Source: Aphrophora alni (Eukaryota > Arthropoda > Insecta > Hemiptera > Aphrophoridae). Taken from it: 64,000 nt of DNA. Every line of letters begins with the position of its first letter. The stretch's first letter is position 1. The notes under the pieces are model-generated. The model worked only from the letters and a program-made list of their open reading frames with translations. It did not search any database and was not told where the DNA came from. The stretch lies in NCBI GenBank assembly GCA_963513935.1, contig OY740765.1, positions 116,503,362 through 116,567,361 on the forward strand, given 5' to 3'. The translations under genes were made by a program, and so were the position numbers. Of this stretch, positions 44,300 to 55,956 are shown piece by piece.

Positions 44300-44379
44300 A
44301 ATTTTAAATAAAATTGTGGTTTATACTAAAAAGTGTTTATTTTAATTATTAAAATGGAATACCACCAAGCATCTATGGT

Positions 44380-44733
44380 CTTTAGTATAAATAGTTTTAA
44401 AATAATTTTTATTTAAAGTCTTATACTTTATACAAATCTCTGTGTATAGTTTATGGTAAAGTGAGGTAGTCGTATGTTTTTAGAAAGGGTATGATTATGA
44501 CCAGTTAAAATTAAAACCCCTAAAAATGTGAGAAAGACAGACGACAAATAGATACACATAGACAATGCGAAAACCTACTACTCACTTTTAGAACTAACTC
44601 TGTCTTATCTTGTTAATATTTCGATTAGACGATTTTTAGTGGATGAAACTTTGAATGGAGCGTAAGACTTTGAATGGACTTGTCGCTGCAATTGAAAATT
44701 GTCCACTTAGGTTACGCTATGGCCATTGTAGGG
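44380..44733. repeat. Dispersed repeat Y, copy 2, with piggyBac-like right end
   Basis: 44380-44620 resembles 13150-13400. The stretch ends GTAGGG before TTAA (44734-44737), like pB-N elements. I could not find the matching left TTAA end. Confidence 0.5.
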
Positions 44734-44737
44734 TTAA

Positions 44738-45749
44738 TATAGTCCCACGGTAACCAATTTGATAGTACTGTATTAGTAACACGTTCTACTGAAAAAAAGA
44801 CATGAATTAATTTATGTATACATTTTCGTGATATTTAATACAATTCAAATAAATTATATCTTTTCTTCGAGTTATAATTTTTAAATCAGTATTTCTTTAT
44901 TTGGCTGTTGATTAAATTATTATAACAGGAAATTTTGGTTTCTATATGTCTTCAGCAATTAATGTTGACATTAGGTTGTCACATTGGAGTAAAGATAAAA
45001 ATCATATCCATTCATTTCATATCCGATAATCATATGCCACTGTTTTTCTTCCATTTTATCAGTTCACATTATATCAAGATTTCGTGGAGTGTTATTCCAT
45101 CAGGTTGTGTCTTGTTCGAAAACTGTGTAGAGTTTGTAAAGTCGAGCCAGGTTCGATAATTTTAGGTCCGTTGTATGAAACTCAACAGAATAAAATCTCA
45201 TCTTGGTAATTTTTCATTGTACCTAATTATAACATCTGTTAATTTTATAGTCGTATTAATGTTTAAAGAAATCTTTTAAAACAAAAAAAAATAATAACAT
45301 TGCAATGATTGAGTTATAAATAGGAACACTTGTCTTAAATCTGCTTTATTTTTCACAACTTTCAAAAATTGTGTAAACCACTAACAAAAATTTTGTCTTA
45401 TTATTTTTAATACTCTTTTATCAAGGTGGCTAGAATTACTAGATAATATGTATTTATATTTTCAGACAAAATATTGTGACATAAAATTCTCTAAGACCAC
45501 TCGTCTTATTAGCATCATTCTAGATTGTCCAACGTCGATTGACACGGCACTTTGAGCTGTGAGCCTCACCGCGAATGCTCTCGCCAGCACTGCTGACATT
45601 AATTTAATGTAACATAATTTAACTGCGTCTTAGGTTCAAGATTGTTATATTTTTACTTATACAGGTGATAAATCCCTTTAAAAATATATAATTTACAAAC
45701 CTTAGGCCGCCTGTTCTCCTATAAATAAATTTTATTCTTATAAAGTGCT
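44738..45749. other. Old repeat DNA, no gene recognised
   Basis: 44890-45180 shares phrases with 17430-17800. The rest has no supported feature. Confidence 0.35.
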
Positions 45750-45851
45750 TAGTCAAATTTCCTGTATTTTTTATGAAATTCCCGAATTTTCCTGACCATG
45801 AAAAATTTCCGACTAATTCCCGTTTTCCCTGGATGGTAGACACTCTGATAT
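45750..45851 (-). mobile_element. Terminal part of a MITE or hAT-like element
   Basis: On the minus strand it begins CAGAGTGTCTACCATCCAGG and continues with GGGAAAA, GGGAATT and AGGAAATTT runs, a pattern of a common insect repeat (CAGGGTGTCTACC). Only this end was located. It abuts the BEL LTR. Confidence 0.5.
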
Positions 45852-47490
45852 ATATATACACATTATAGAATACTTCCACTTGATTGTCATTATTGTTCAA
45901 TTGCATACAATTCAATCTCTAACATTGTAATGTTTCAAATTGTTTACACTTATCATTTTCAAAATCTAAGTCAAGTATAGTAGAAATCGTCCAATAATTG
46001 CCGATTGTGACGTCATTAACCAGTACATAATACTGGTTGCGATCGAGAATTGTTAGCAGTTCATCTGCCATTACAACAGCTTATCGGTCAATTATTGGAC
46101 TTCAGATTGACAACTTATTAAGGAAGAAGATGTGTGATATTCATAGCGAGATACATTAATCACATAATAGATCATTTCTATATAAAATGGTTAAGAGCGT
46201 ATGTCTAATTATAAGAACATTTTAGGGTTACGAGCTTAAAAGATAAAACGAATAATATGGTCCATCTGACAAGTTTGTTAGTTCGAATCATAGAAAAGAG
46301 ATCTGACAATACTGTTCAGACCAAACCCACTATATTTTTTCTGTTGACTAAAGTACTGTATAAAGCTTCTAGAAGATTCCAAACCCAAATGATGTTGGCG
46401 TGTAGAAAGAAAAAGCAGCAAATTGTGGTTTGAAGAGACGAGGAATAAAAGACACTTCTCGAGAAAAGTCCAACCGATGTGGTCTGTCTGAGTTATGGTA
46501 GGTTATAGCATGGCTGACAGACGATTATTTCGAAGTCTTAGGATAATAACATAAGTTATTATTCTAAGAGAATATCCAAGTGCAGTATTCAAGTTAAAAT
46601 AACCTTAAACTCAGGGTGTTAAATTGTATTAAAAGTGATAAATTCAGTGTATGTGTGTTTGGAATAGCACATGCTAACTTTACAATTAACTATATTCTGC
46701 CAAATGAAAAAAAAATATATTAGAGGAACTATTGAATTCAAGTTTTGATTTCAAGATAATAATTAAAAGAATTTCAGGAATTTTTGAGATATATTGACTT
46801 TTGGGAAAGTGTGTTAGCTATTCAAAAATAAAAAAGGATGAACGTTTATTTTAGTTGATGCAATTTTAGTAATAATTTGTTGAACATTTTGATTTGGATG
46901 AAATTTTCGAACTTTTTTATGAATATTTTGAATTGATTAAGACGATTTGATGAACATTTTGATTTGGCTTTATTTCACATGAGTTTCAAGTTGGATATTA
47001 TTATTCTGGTTTTTAATATTAAGTTTTTTTTTGACAATAAATAAATGTATTTCAGATATCACAACTGTGTTTTAATTTAAGTACATTCTTCCAAAGAATT
47101 CACGCCTCAAGATTATATTAATTTTTTAAAAGAGTATATATGCTCAATCAGGCGTTGGTGTCCTATATTTTTTATTTATAGATTGAGTACGGATGTAGAA
47201 TAGAATATAATCTATAAAATCAGTAAGTTTCGATACCAGAGAGAGCGCAGGAAGATTACAACATTGAGCAAGAGTGGTGAGCAAGTGAATTTTAATACAA
47301 CGTCTTGTAGAATACCGAGCACAAGAAAGTGTGTAATTTTTTCGGCTTGGCTTGGATATAGCAGAGAGAAAGAATACAGGCCTCTTATTCGAGAGTTGCG
47401 ACCCTGCATGTTAAACAAAACTAATGTAGCCAGCTTTGATCAGAATTTATAGTTATGTAGCCATTTCAAATGGAATTTGTTCCAGCACCA
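45852..47490 (-). repeat. BEL 3' LTR, interrupted
   Basis: 45852-45925 and 47261-47490 together match the right LTR (ATTATAGAATACTTCCACTT; GAATACAGGCCTCT; GGAATTTGTTCCAG). The minus-strand start is TGGTGCTGGAAC. The outer end at 45852 lacks about 25 bp found in the right LTR. Confidence 0.8.
45926..47260. mobile_element. LTR-like insert inside the BEL LTR
   Basis: Begins TGTAATGTTTC and ends GAAGATTACA (TGTAAT...ATTACA ends), flanked by ACAT on both sides as a 4-bp duplication. At 1335 bp without coding capacity it behaves like a solo LTR. It contains a TGACGTCA palindrome (46008-46015) and an inverted pair GTCCAATAATTG/CAATTATTGGAC. Confidence 0.65.
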
Positions 47491-48080
47491 TCTTTAAGAT
47501 GTGATTTTGAGTTTAATTTGTTTTCTAAGAGTAGAAAGCATTTTTTGGCTATTTCATTTGAATTGCCAAGATTAGTAGCTGTTTTTTAAAGGTAGAATAG
47601 TAATGTACTTTCCATTAGAATCATGTTTGACATGTGATTGGTAATGAAGTTCACATGTAGTTTGTCTTTAGTGATCATATCTGGTGAGGGCAATTCCTCA
47701 GTATTCGAAAATTGTTGCATTACCTTGTTAAGGTCTATGTTGTTTGTTGAGAGCATAGAACTAGCGTTACTGTGTTTAGCATGTGTTTTGACCTGACCAA
47801 TAAACATTTAACCAAAAAGAGTTTCTATTTCTGTTGGACATAGAGAGCCTAACTTAATTTTGTTGGTTGTAATTATTTTTCCATATAAATCTGTGTCTAA
47901 TAGTATATGTTCCTTTTATGGAAAGTTAAAATTTGGATAAGCTAATTTTAGAAATTTTATTTTATTTTGTAGTTTTGAGTTTAAGTTCCATTTGGCTAAA
48001 TCAGCTGTGATTTTGTCGACTACAATAACATTATGGTTTTTAACAAATGAAAAATGTTTAAGTGTTTAAATTAACTTCCT
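47491..48080 (-). pseudogene. BEL polyprotein, region after the protease
   Basis: On the minus strand, 48080 to about 47870 reads LAKWNLNSKL, FLKLAYPNFNFP and LLDTDLYGKIITT, like the BEL segment after the protease active site. 47807-47586 gives MFIGQVKTHAKHS and VMQQFSNTEELPSPDMITKD, matching the stretch before the reverse transcriptase. The frame then ends and the 3' LTR follows. Confidence 0.7.
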
Positions 48081-48743
48081 TTAACCCTGGAACCGTACAC
48101 CGGGGCACTTAGTGCCCCAAGGGATTTTCATTCTGCTGTAAATTTGAGTTGGTAACACTAAGTGCAGCCAGCCCCTGTGACTTTTACTCGTCCTTGACAG
48201 CCTCTCAGTTGCTTTGTTTACTGTGGTTATGACACATCCTATTTTATCTACAGGACGTTATTGGGGTATTCAGTACCCCAGTGTACAGTTGGTGTTAGTT
48301 TTTCTTTAAGTGTAAATATTTTGATTTCTTAGTGTTTTTTCTTTTCTTTTTGTATATTATGTTTTAGACTTTTAATACCTAAACATGAATTGTAAACTGA
48401 ACAATATATTTTAAGTGAATTGTGTCGTTATTCTGAACCTGATCCAGTTAACTTATTTGACGATAAGTCTGATAGTGAAAACGAAGTGAACTTTTTAGAA
48501 GAAGATAATGTTGTGCCAGACCTTTTTTCACTTGATGCCTCAGAAGATGAATATTTACCTAGTTCAAGTGATAGAGAAGAAGACGATGAAAATGTACAAA
48601 TATTACATCGTAGAAAAGGGATTAGGAGAAATGATGAGACAGCTTTACCACATAATCAAGATCAGATTGAAGAAGAATCAGATAAAGAATAATCTGAACA
48701 AACACTCCCGAAAAATGTTATCCAGTTGAAGAAGAAACAACTA

Positions 48744-49551
48744 CGTGGGTGATCCAGAAAGTAACAGATGTTTTGTCCTGGCGCGGCAGTGGACGGAGCT
48801 AACGCCGCCATTTTGGCGTCAGAATGTTTCTACACTCAGTACGCAACCAGCCGTGGTAGCTAGAGCATCGTTCCTATTGTATTTTTTTTATACAGTGGAG
48901 TTTTAAAATGGGCTCTGTGATTGAAAATCCCGCCAGTTGTAAAGTGTGTAAAAAATTACAAACCAATTGAAATTTATCGCCAGATTTGTGACGTGTACAG
49001 CAAAGGTATAATGAGTGAAAGCCGAGTGAGGCAGTGGTGCATTAATTTTAAGAATGGCCGAAACAATGTTCACGACGAGGATTGCAGTGGTAGGCCTAGT
49101 CTTGTGACTGATGAATTGATTTTCGTTGACTTTCTTGAATGTGGCCAAACAATCAATTCAGAGAGGTATTGTGAAACACTATAAAATTAAGACGTGTGAT
49201 ACAAAACAAGCGTCGGGGAAAACTTAGCGGGAAAGTTTTGTTTTCCACGACAACGACCGTCCACACACGGCCAAGCGTACCCAAGTGCTCTTGAACGGTT
49301 TTGGATGGGAAGTTTTCAATCATCCGCCGTACAGCCCGGATTTGGCGCCAAGCGATGAACTCGCAGGCGACGGATTTCTACAAAGAGGGCATTGAAAAGC
49401 TTGTACCACGTTATGATAAATGCCTTAATTTATATGGTGATTATGTAGAAAAATAGCTTAAGAGTTTACCTTCAAAATGTATAAAAAAAAAAAATTTTAA
49501 CTTTGTTTATATTTTATTTCAAAACGTCTGTTACTTTCTGGATAGCCCTGG
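48744..49551 (+). mobile_element. Mariner inside piggyBac 1
   Basis: TA at 48742-48743 and 49552-49553. Ends CGTGGGTGATCCAGAAAGTA and, reverse-complemented, CCAGGGCTATCCAGAAAGTA. At 808 bp it is internally deleted. Removing it restores the piggyBac frame around FTGENKHIW. Confidence 0.93.
48909..49465 (+). pseudogene. Mariner transposase pseudogene
   Basis: Starts near MGSVIENPA. The frame at 48921-49184 contains PIEIYRQICDVYSKGIMSES, RVRQWCINFKNGRNNVHDED and GRPSLVTDEL, the N-terminal helix-turn-helix region and linker. A deletion at about 49120 removes the block with the first catalytic Asp. The rest reads INSERYCETL, FHDNDRPHTAKRTQVLLNGF (second Asp) and PPYSPDLAPSD (third). Frame changes follow. 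It resembles the group with the YSPDLAPSD signature (D34D). Confidence 0.9.
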
Positions 49552-50769
49552 TATTTACAGGGGAAAATAAACATATCTGGTCAACAAAGCCTGCTACTAG
49601 AATAGGCAGAACACCAAGAAGAAACACAGTACTGATTAAACCCTATTCAAAGGGAGCTGCAAATGGTGTAACAAATCCTGTACAGCTATTCAACTTATTT
49701 GTAGATGATACCCTTATAAAAACAATAGTTTCTTACACAAACAAAGAAATTGAAGTTCAAAAGTTGAAGTACAACAATCAAAGTTGCTGTGGAGATACAT
49801 CCCCCCAATGAGATTAGAGGCCTAATTGGACTTCCATTTTACTTTGGTGCTCAAAAACAAAATCACACTGCAGCTGAATTATTTTGTTATGAAACAAGAG
49901 GGCTAAGAATAACCAGAACAGTAATCCCCTTTCCAAGGTTTGAATTCCTCATCAACTGTTTATGATTTGATGACAAGGATTCTCAACCTGCAAGGAAAGA
50001 GTTGGATCCCTTGGCTGCAATTCGAGATATATGGATCGATTTATCCAGCACTGCAAAGAATTTTATACTCCAGGTATTTATTGCACAATAGATGAACAGT
50101 TGCTAGCTTTCAGGGGAAAATGCCTATTTACAAATTATATCCCCAACAAGCCGGCAAAGTACGGTATAAAAATTGTGATGATGTGTAGCTTAAATGGCTA
50201 TTTGGTTAACGCAATCCCGTACACAGGAAAGAAAATGGACAATGAAGGAAAACCTCAAGTAACATTTTTTGTTGAGATGTTGTCCGAACCAATTCACGGC
50301 ACCAATAGAAATATAACTGTTGATAACTGGTTCTCTTCTGTGCCACTTTTCAACAGCATGCTCGAAAATCACAATCTTACAATGGTCGGAACTCTTTGCA
50401 AGAATAAACTTGAGTTTCCACTTGAAATTCTAAAAAACAAACACGCTGAAACTTCAATATTTTTATACGATAAAGAGTTGACAATGGTTTCTTATTCACC
50501 AAAGAAAAATAAGATTGTACTTGTCATGTCAAACATGCATCAAGGGTGTTTCTTCCAGAGAGATACAAATTTGCCAGAATTGATCCATTTCTATAACTGT
50601 ACCAAAGGAGGTGTCGATGTATTAGACCAAATGTCTAGTCAATACTCATGTAGCAGAAAGGCAAGAAGATGGCCTGTCTAAATGTTGTACGGAATTTTGA
50701 ACGGCGTCGGAGTGAACTCATACATAATCTACAAAGAGAATGTCTAAACTGTAAATCAGACCCCAATTT

Positions 50770-52363
50770 GTAATACCTATGAAATGGCTAATTTAATTTG
50801 AATATGTAAAGTAACCGGGAAACGTTTAGAGTTAATATGGGAGGGGGAAATAAGTCGAAAGCATGACTCATCGTAAACATTAAAATAAGGGAATATTAAA
50901 TTAAAATATAGATTTCCAAAATTAAATAAATAAATGATGTATAAAATATTGTTCATAATTAGTAATAATAAATTAGGTAGTGTTTCGTTAAAAATATAGA
51001 CAAGAGATTTGTCAAACAAAACTATTTGAACAGTGTCTATGTTATGCGAGACGATTATCGCATGCGTTTGCAAGATTAAATGAGGAGTCCGTGCTGTAAG
51101 AAATATGAGCCCTGTATCACGGGAAGTGAAAAATCCACAAGGTAAGGAGATCAGTTAGAATTGGAGATCCGACGTAGTAAGATGTGTTTTAAGTCAGTCT
51201 TTGTCAGGAGTCTTAAGGGAACAGTCGTGTGAGTTGGAAGTGTATTCTCGTTGAACAAGTATTTTAAAGAAATGTAGTTCAAATGTTAAAAAGTCTTAGT
51301 AAGGAGCCTGGAGAGGAAAGATGTGTTTTAGAAAGTCTTAGAGTTTGGAAAAATGTAGTTCAAGTGTAAAAACAGTCTTAGCCTTGAATCTAGAGGAGTG
51401 AGTTTTAGAATAGTTTAGTGACAATAACGTGATATGAAAATAGAGATAAAAGACAATCGTATTTTCTTATACAAAAGACAACTATGCGTATTGTGCGTAA
51501 AATACACTAAAATAGTGAAAGCGGGTTATGTCTTGTGAACGTGAACAATCGTGAGGTGTTTAATAGACAAAAAATTAATAAACAATCTAAATACGAGCAT
51601 TAGTCGAGTGCAATGAAAGGCTCGAGGAGTGCGATTGATATAATTCCGGTGGGCATCTTACCACGTGAACAGAATGGCGGAAGTTTCATCAAATATGAGA
51701 CACTGCATCGACCGTAACTGAATAAAACATTTGTCAACAAAAGGACTGGTAACCAATGTTAATTAACATTGAAAATCCAATATTATGTATCCATGTAAAA
51801 ACTTATTATATTCAATGTATTATTTTTTATAAATTTAATATTTTTTAAATAATTATTTTTGTTTTTGAGAATTAAAGAAGTCTACTGACATACAAAATTT
51901 TTATATAAAGTAAATTCAACATAATACAAACAGATAACTTTAATCTGTTCATTTAATTAATAATTTTCCAAGTTGCAACATAATAAGTAAATTCAAGATT
52001 CGAGATTATGACCTTCTTAAAACGTAATAATAATAATTAATTAATGTTAGGATGTACAATTTAGATAATCGATGAGATTTAATTTAATAATTGTCAATGT
52101 ACTAATTCTTTGCTTCAATAAATTCATGTTAAGTTTCAGCATAACCAAGAGTTATTCATTTTTACCAGAAGATTCACTGTAGAGTACACTTTTAAAAGAA
52201 CTTACACCCTGAGATATTTTAATAGTTAACTTCACTTTTCAAAAGTGATGAGATAATCATCTGGCGCCCTTTTGCTCAGCATTTTTTAACTTAATTAAAT
52301 AATAACTTCATTTTCTTTTAAATAAATAAAATAAATTCAAACCCAGTTTCATTTAATAATTAC
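50770..52363. mobile_element. LTR-like insert inside piggyBac 1
   Basis: The insert separates the piggyBac core from its C-terminus. AATTT occurs on both sides (50765-50769, 52364-52368), and the ends are GTAAT...ATTAC. If the flanking T and A are included, the ends become TGTAAT...ATTACA, as in the insert at 45926, but the duplication is then imperfect. At 1594 bp there is no coding capacity. TGGCGCCC at 52262-52269 resembles an LTR-retrotransposon primer-binding site, so it may be an LTR plus a short leader rather than a pure solo LTR. Confidence 0.6.
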
Positions 52364-52900
52364 AATTTCCAAGATTATCATTCCTTTTTACGTTTGCATG
52401 AGGCCTTGGATACAAGAAAGACTGCAGAACACATGTATTCGAAGAGGAATTAGGACTGCTATAGCAAGCCAATTGGGAGTTCCGGAGCCAACGCCACCTG
52501 AACCTGTCAACCGGTAGGCTGGAAGATGCAGTATCTGCCCATGAAGAAAGGACACGAAAACCACCATCCTATGTGCTATTTGTAAGCAGTTTATTTGTAA
52601 AACTCACATTGTTAATGTCTGTATTGATTGCAAGGAAGATAATTAGAAAGAAAAAAACAATAATAAAAAACATTCTCTCTGAATTATCTTTATCAGAAAT
52701 GTAAGATTTTTTAATTATATACTCTTATACTATTAATTTTCATGTAAAAGTGTGATTTAGCATAAGTTACAGATCTGAAAAATAAGTGACATAATTTTTC
52801 AATACAAATTAAATATTTTCCATGAAATAATGAGTTTTTATTTTTGGGGCACCCAATACCCCAGGGTACGGTTAGTGTCACAAAAATTCAACAGGGTTAA

Positions 52901-53540
52901 ATGTTTGAAATGTCGTTTAAAACAATATCAGTTGGTTTTTAATTAATTTGTAATAATTTTGCACATTCTGAAGTTATAAGAGTACTCTGACTGCCAGAGT
53001 CTAAAATCGCTGTTACTAGAGCGGTTTTGATTGTTTTGTAGAAACATGTAATGATATTGTACGGAGTATAAAAACAGATGATTTAGATTGTGGTTTTAAA
53101 TTGATAAAGCTGTTGTATTCTGCTTAATATCCTGCTTAGAGTCAGCTGTACATTAAAAAGGAATTTTATTATTGTGATAGTAGTGAGGAACTCGGTTTTT
53201 AAATTGAAACAATGTACATGCAGTTGACTTCGGCTGTGGGTCTAGTCAGCTTTTGTTGTAAATGTTAGACTGTACGTTCGATCTTATGTCAAAATGTAGA
53301 AGTGTATGGTATTTGTTACTACATTTCTGACTAGTGTTCATGGATTTAAAAGTAGAAACGGTAAGTAAAGAACTTAAACAATACAATAAATATTTTCCTT
53401 AACAAAATTTAAATCTTTTTGCTGGTTGCATGTTTTGAAAGTTTAGAACATTTGTAAATGTTATTGTAAACTATTCTTGCAATTTTTACTGTAAGTGTTT
53501 ACAATTTTTGCAACTACAAGTGTTTACTGTAAAATTGGTA
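52901..53540 (-). pseudogene. BEL protease region
   Basis: On the minus strand at about 53030-52901: TALVTAILDSGSQSTLITSE, then CAKLLQIN and IVLNDISNI before TTAA. DSGSQS is the aspartic protease active site of BEL/Pao elements. Upstream (53540-53050) the gag-protease linker is degenerate; no clean CCHC knuckle could be confirmed. Confidence 0.75.
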
Positions 53541-53545
53541 GTTTG

Positions 53546-54162
53546 TTAAACATGTATTAGTTGTCTAGACGATTGTGAGTTGTGGATCTTCCATATGAAT
53601 ACACTCTTCCTGTAAAATATTTCAATTTCAATGACATTGGCAACAGTATGATATTTCACAGGGGGTGTATCTTCAAAGCATTTGCATGTCTCGACATCTA
53701 ATTTTCTGAAGAGAAGTGTAATTAATGTCAACTCTTGACTTATGTCGTAATTCAAAGCTTTCAAAGCTTGAGCGTTTTTATTAAAAATATCCAAAAGGTC
53801 CATTATATTTCTTTGGGAATTGGGTATATTTATTATTTTATTGATATGTAAGTTGACTAATCGTCTAAAATTTTGATATCTGTCTTGTACACTATCCCAA
53901 GCTACACGATAATTTAATGGTGTTAAAGGCAAATCCCTAATCTTATTTATGGTTCACCCTATAAACAAAATAACAAATAAGTAAATTTTTCTATTAGAGA
54001 CAAAAAGTTGTTTTTACTGATAGTGATATCAAACGTCGCATTGGTTTTCATGGCTCTCATTCAGATCACCTTCTGTTGACTTCAGTTGTGGCAACAATTC
54101 TTGAATTTTACTTTTAGTGTCAATTGTCAATTTTGAAAATTCATCTTGTAATAATAACCCTT
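53546..54162 (-). pseudogene. BEL gag-like protein (DUF1759 region)
   Basis: Frame 53932-53546 contains LTPLNYRVAWDSVQDRYQNF, LVNLHINKIINIP, NAQALKALNYD and ITLLFRKLDVETCKCFED. These match the conserved order of the BEL gag DUF1759 domain (YxxAWxxLxxRF, LxALxxL, LLxxKLDxxT). Further right on the minus strand, GLLLQDEFSKLTIDTKSKIQ joins the portion beyond the piggyBac 2 insert. Confidence 0.8.
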
Positions 54163-54166
54163 TTAA

Positions 54167-55720
54167 CCCCGGACCAAAAAATTGGAATTGCAAAATCTGT
54201 ACAAACACATCACTACCACAAAACTGTCGAAAAATACCAGAGCCTTAAGAGACGTTTTACATAGTTTTGGTAAAAAATTCATAACTTTGTTAATATGTGT
54301 GCTATTGTTATGAATGAGGTCTTAAAATGTTTGGAATAAATTAATTACACTATAAAACAGTTTTTATAATTATTAAAAAAATTTTAACCCATACCTGCAA
54401 CATAATAATAATAATAATAATAAAATAATACAAAAACGATTTTTGGAATTTTTTACAAAAAAAAGGAAGACAAATTTATACATGGGAAGCTATATCATTT
54501 CATTCTATTTTCATATATTTTTCTGTACATAAAAAAAAATTGGCTTTCTAAAACAAATATCAAACATGTAATAACCTTTTAAATAATTTTACGCTACATG
54601 TGAAAAATCATGTAAAATGAGATATACCTTACCAAATAAATAACTAAGGAAAAATTAAGTACTCACCAAATTTATATTGTGGTATCCATTAATATATTTT
54701 GTCTTTTGATATAAACACAGAAATTTTAATTTTCACTTATATCTAAACAAATATATATATTAGTTTCTAAAACAAACATTTTGATCAACGTCTCGGTAAA
54801 AAAAGATTGAAAAAATCAATAGGCTTTGTTGCATTGGGTGGGCAGTGTGTAGGCCCAGGTAACTCATGAAAATCAAATGAGTGCGTGAAATTTTGGGATT
54901 CTACTTCATTTACACCTTCCCAAAATTCATTATCTTCCTCTTCCTCTGCAGAAGAAAATTCAGAACTGTCACTCAATACCTGTCTACGAAAATGATCCTG
55001 AAGTCAAGGTTTTTTTGATGGAGTAGGCCTAGAGCTTGCTTGTGTTGAAGAAGAAGGCTGATCAATTATAAAGTCCCTGTTAGTAAATAAATTACAACCA
55101 AGAGTGGAAGAAACATTTCTGGGTTATATGTTGGGTCCATATCACTATCATTACTGTCAAAAATATCCGAAAGTTCTGACCAGTCATCGTCTGAAAGTTC
55201 AGAGTTGTCCAATTGTCTATCAACTTCACTTGGATGATTTATCATATTTTCGTCGTCCATTTTTATACAAAATAAGTCCTATTGTAATTAAAAATAACAA
55301 AACTATCCCAATAACAAATATTACCACTCACAAAAAACAAAACTCACAATAAAATAAACACGAGGAAAGATAACCTTGTTAGACAACACCACAGGAATAA
55401 ACACGAGTAAGCTACTGCATTCACAGTACAAACAGCTGAGCGTGCACAGAGCTGTCAAACAATTCCATAGAGTAAGCAATGTTTCTAGTTTGTTAAAATA
55501 TGTTTAGCAAACATGAAAATATTTAAAATTGTTAATAATTTAATCGAAATAATATATAATTCATAATACAATCGCTGCTAGTTGTGAAATATTTATTTAT
55601 ACATTTTTAAAAACACTATACCTACGGTGACACACAATCTATGGTGACGATATATCGTCATCCTGGGGTTTTTCGCATAATTCATCGGTGACGATATATC
55701 GTCACCTGGGGTTCTAAGGG
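54167..55720 (-). mobile_element. piggyBac element 2, internally deleted
   Basis: TTAA at 54163-54166 and 55721-55724. Ends CCCCGGACC and, reverse-complemented, CCCTTAGAACC. At 1554 bp only the N-terminal coding part remains. Two perfect palindromes TGACGATATATCGTCA (55645-55660 and 55689-55704) lie near the right end. The flanking BEL gag frame continues across the insert. Confidence 0.88.
54785..55260 (-). pseudogene. piggyBac 2 transposase N-terminus
   Basis: 55260-55066 begins MDDENMINHPSEVDRQLDNS and is rich in Asp/Ser/Glu. 54976-54785 continues SDSSEFSSAEEEEDNEFWEG and ends PPNATKPIDFFNLFLP, the typical entry to the piggyBac domain. The catalytic region is deleted, so this was at most a cross-mobilised copy. 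Confidence 0.82.
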
Positions 55721-55956
55721 TTAAGAAAATTGTGTAGTTCAAATTCGGCTGTTGCATCATTTACTAATATGTCAACTAACGTGTCAAATTCTATGCATTT
55801 ACTTATGACAGTTTCATGGTATGCTTTAATATTACTAGTGATTTGTGGTAGTATACATTCAGATTTAAAAGTAATGGAAAGTTCAATAATTCGCTCACTG
55901 ATTTTGTTGGTTCTGCCCATGAGCAAATGAGTTACCTTTGAAAAGTTGTGTATCAC
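55714..55956 (-). pseudogene. BEL gag N-terminal part
   Basis: Minus-strand frame with TNKISERIIELSITFKSECI and HETVISKCIEFDTLVD, predicted helical. It ends in the TTAA of piggyBac 2 and fits in frame with the gag fragment on its other side. BEL gag N-termini are of this kind, but similarity is weak. Confidence 0.6.

Larger units (their letters stand above)
43553..44355 (-). mobile_element. Large palindromic PLE-derived element, family D
   Basis: Two inverted arms of about 350 bp (43619-43976 and 44005-44354) face each other across roughly 28 bp. Each arm contains a hammerhead-like motif and, further in, the end of a PLE coding region; the right arm reads NHLENLEINRIVKNK and VLNEQLEFNNSL. 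The structure is a head-to-head dimer of PLE 3' ends. Possible decayed target repeats are GGAAATATCACC (43541-43552) and GGAATACCACC (44356-44366). Confidence 0.78.
48420..52640 (+). pseudogene. piggyBac transposase pseudogene
   Basis: The acidic N-terminus is at 48420-48692 (SEPDPVNLFDDKSDSENEVN). It resumes after the mariner at 49554 (FTGENKHIWSTKP) and runs through GLIGLPFYFGAQKQ at about 49830. The core 50031-50681 is open and keeps all three catalytic aspartates: TIDEQLLAFRGK, VDNWFSS and GGVDVLDQMS, plus CSRKARRWP. Then 50690-50764, the LTR-like insert, and the C-terminus at 52390-52640 (RPWIQERLQNTCIRRGIRTA). That part includes the cysteine-rich zinc-binding domain (CSICP, TTILCAICKQFICKTHIVNV, CIDC). 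Stops and frameshifts flank the core, so the gene is dead despite the intact triad. Confidence 0.92.
48085..52896 (+). mobile_element. piggyBac element 1, with mariner and LTR-like inserts
   Basis: TTAA occurs at 48081-48084 and 52897-52900. The ends are CCCTGGAACCGTAC and, reverse-complemented, CCCTGTTGAATTT. Subterminal repeats with AACCGTAC and GGGGCAC occur at both ends. The transposase gene is interrupted by a mariner at 48744-49551 and an LTR-like insert at 50770-52363. Without them the element is about 2.4 kb, normal for piggyBac. Confidence 0.93.
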
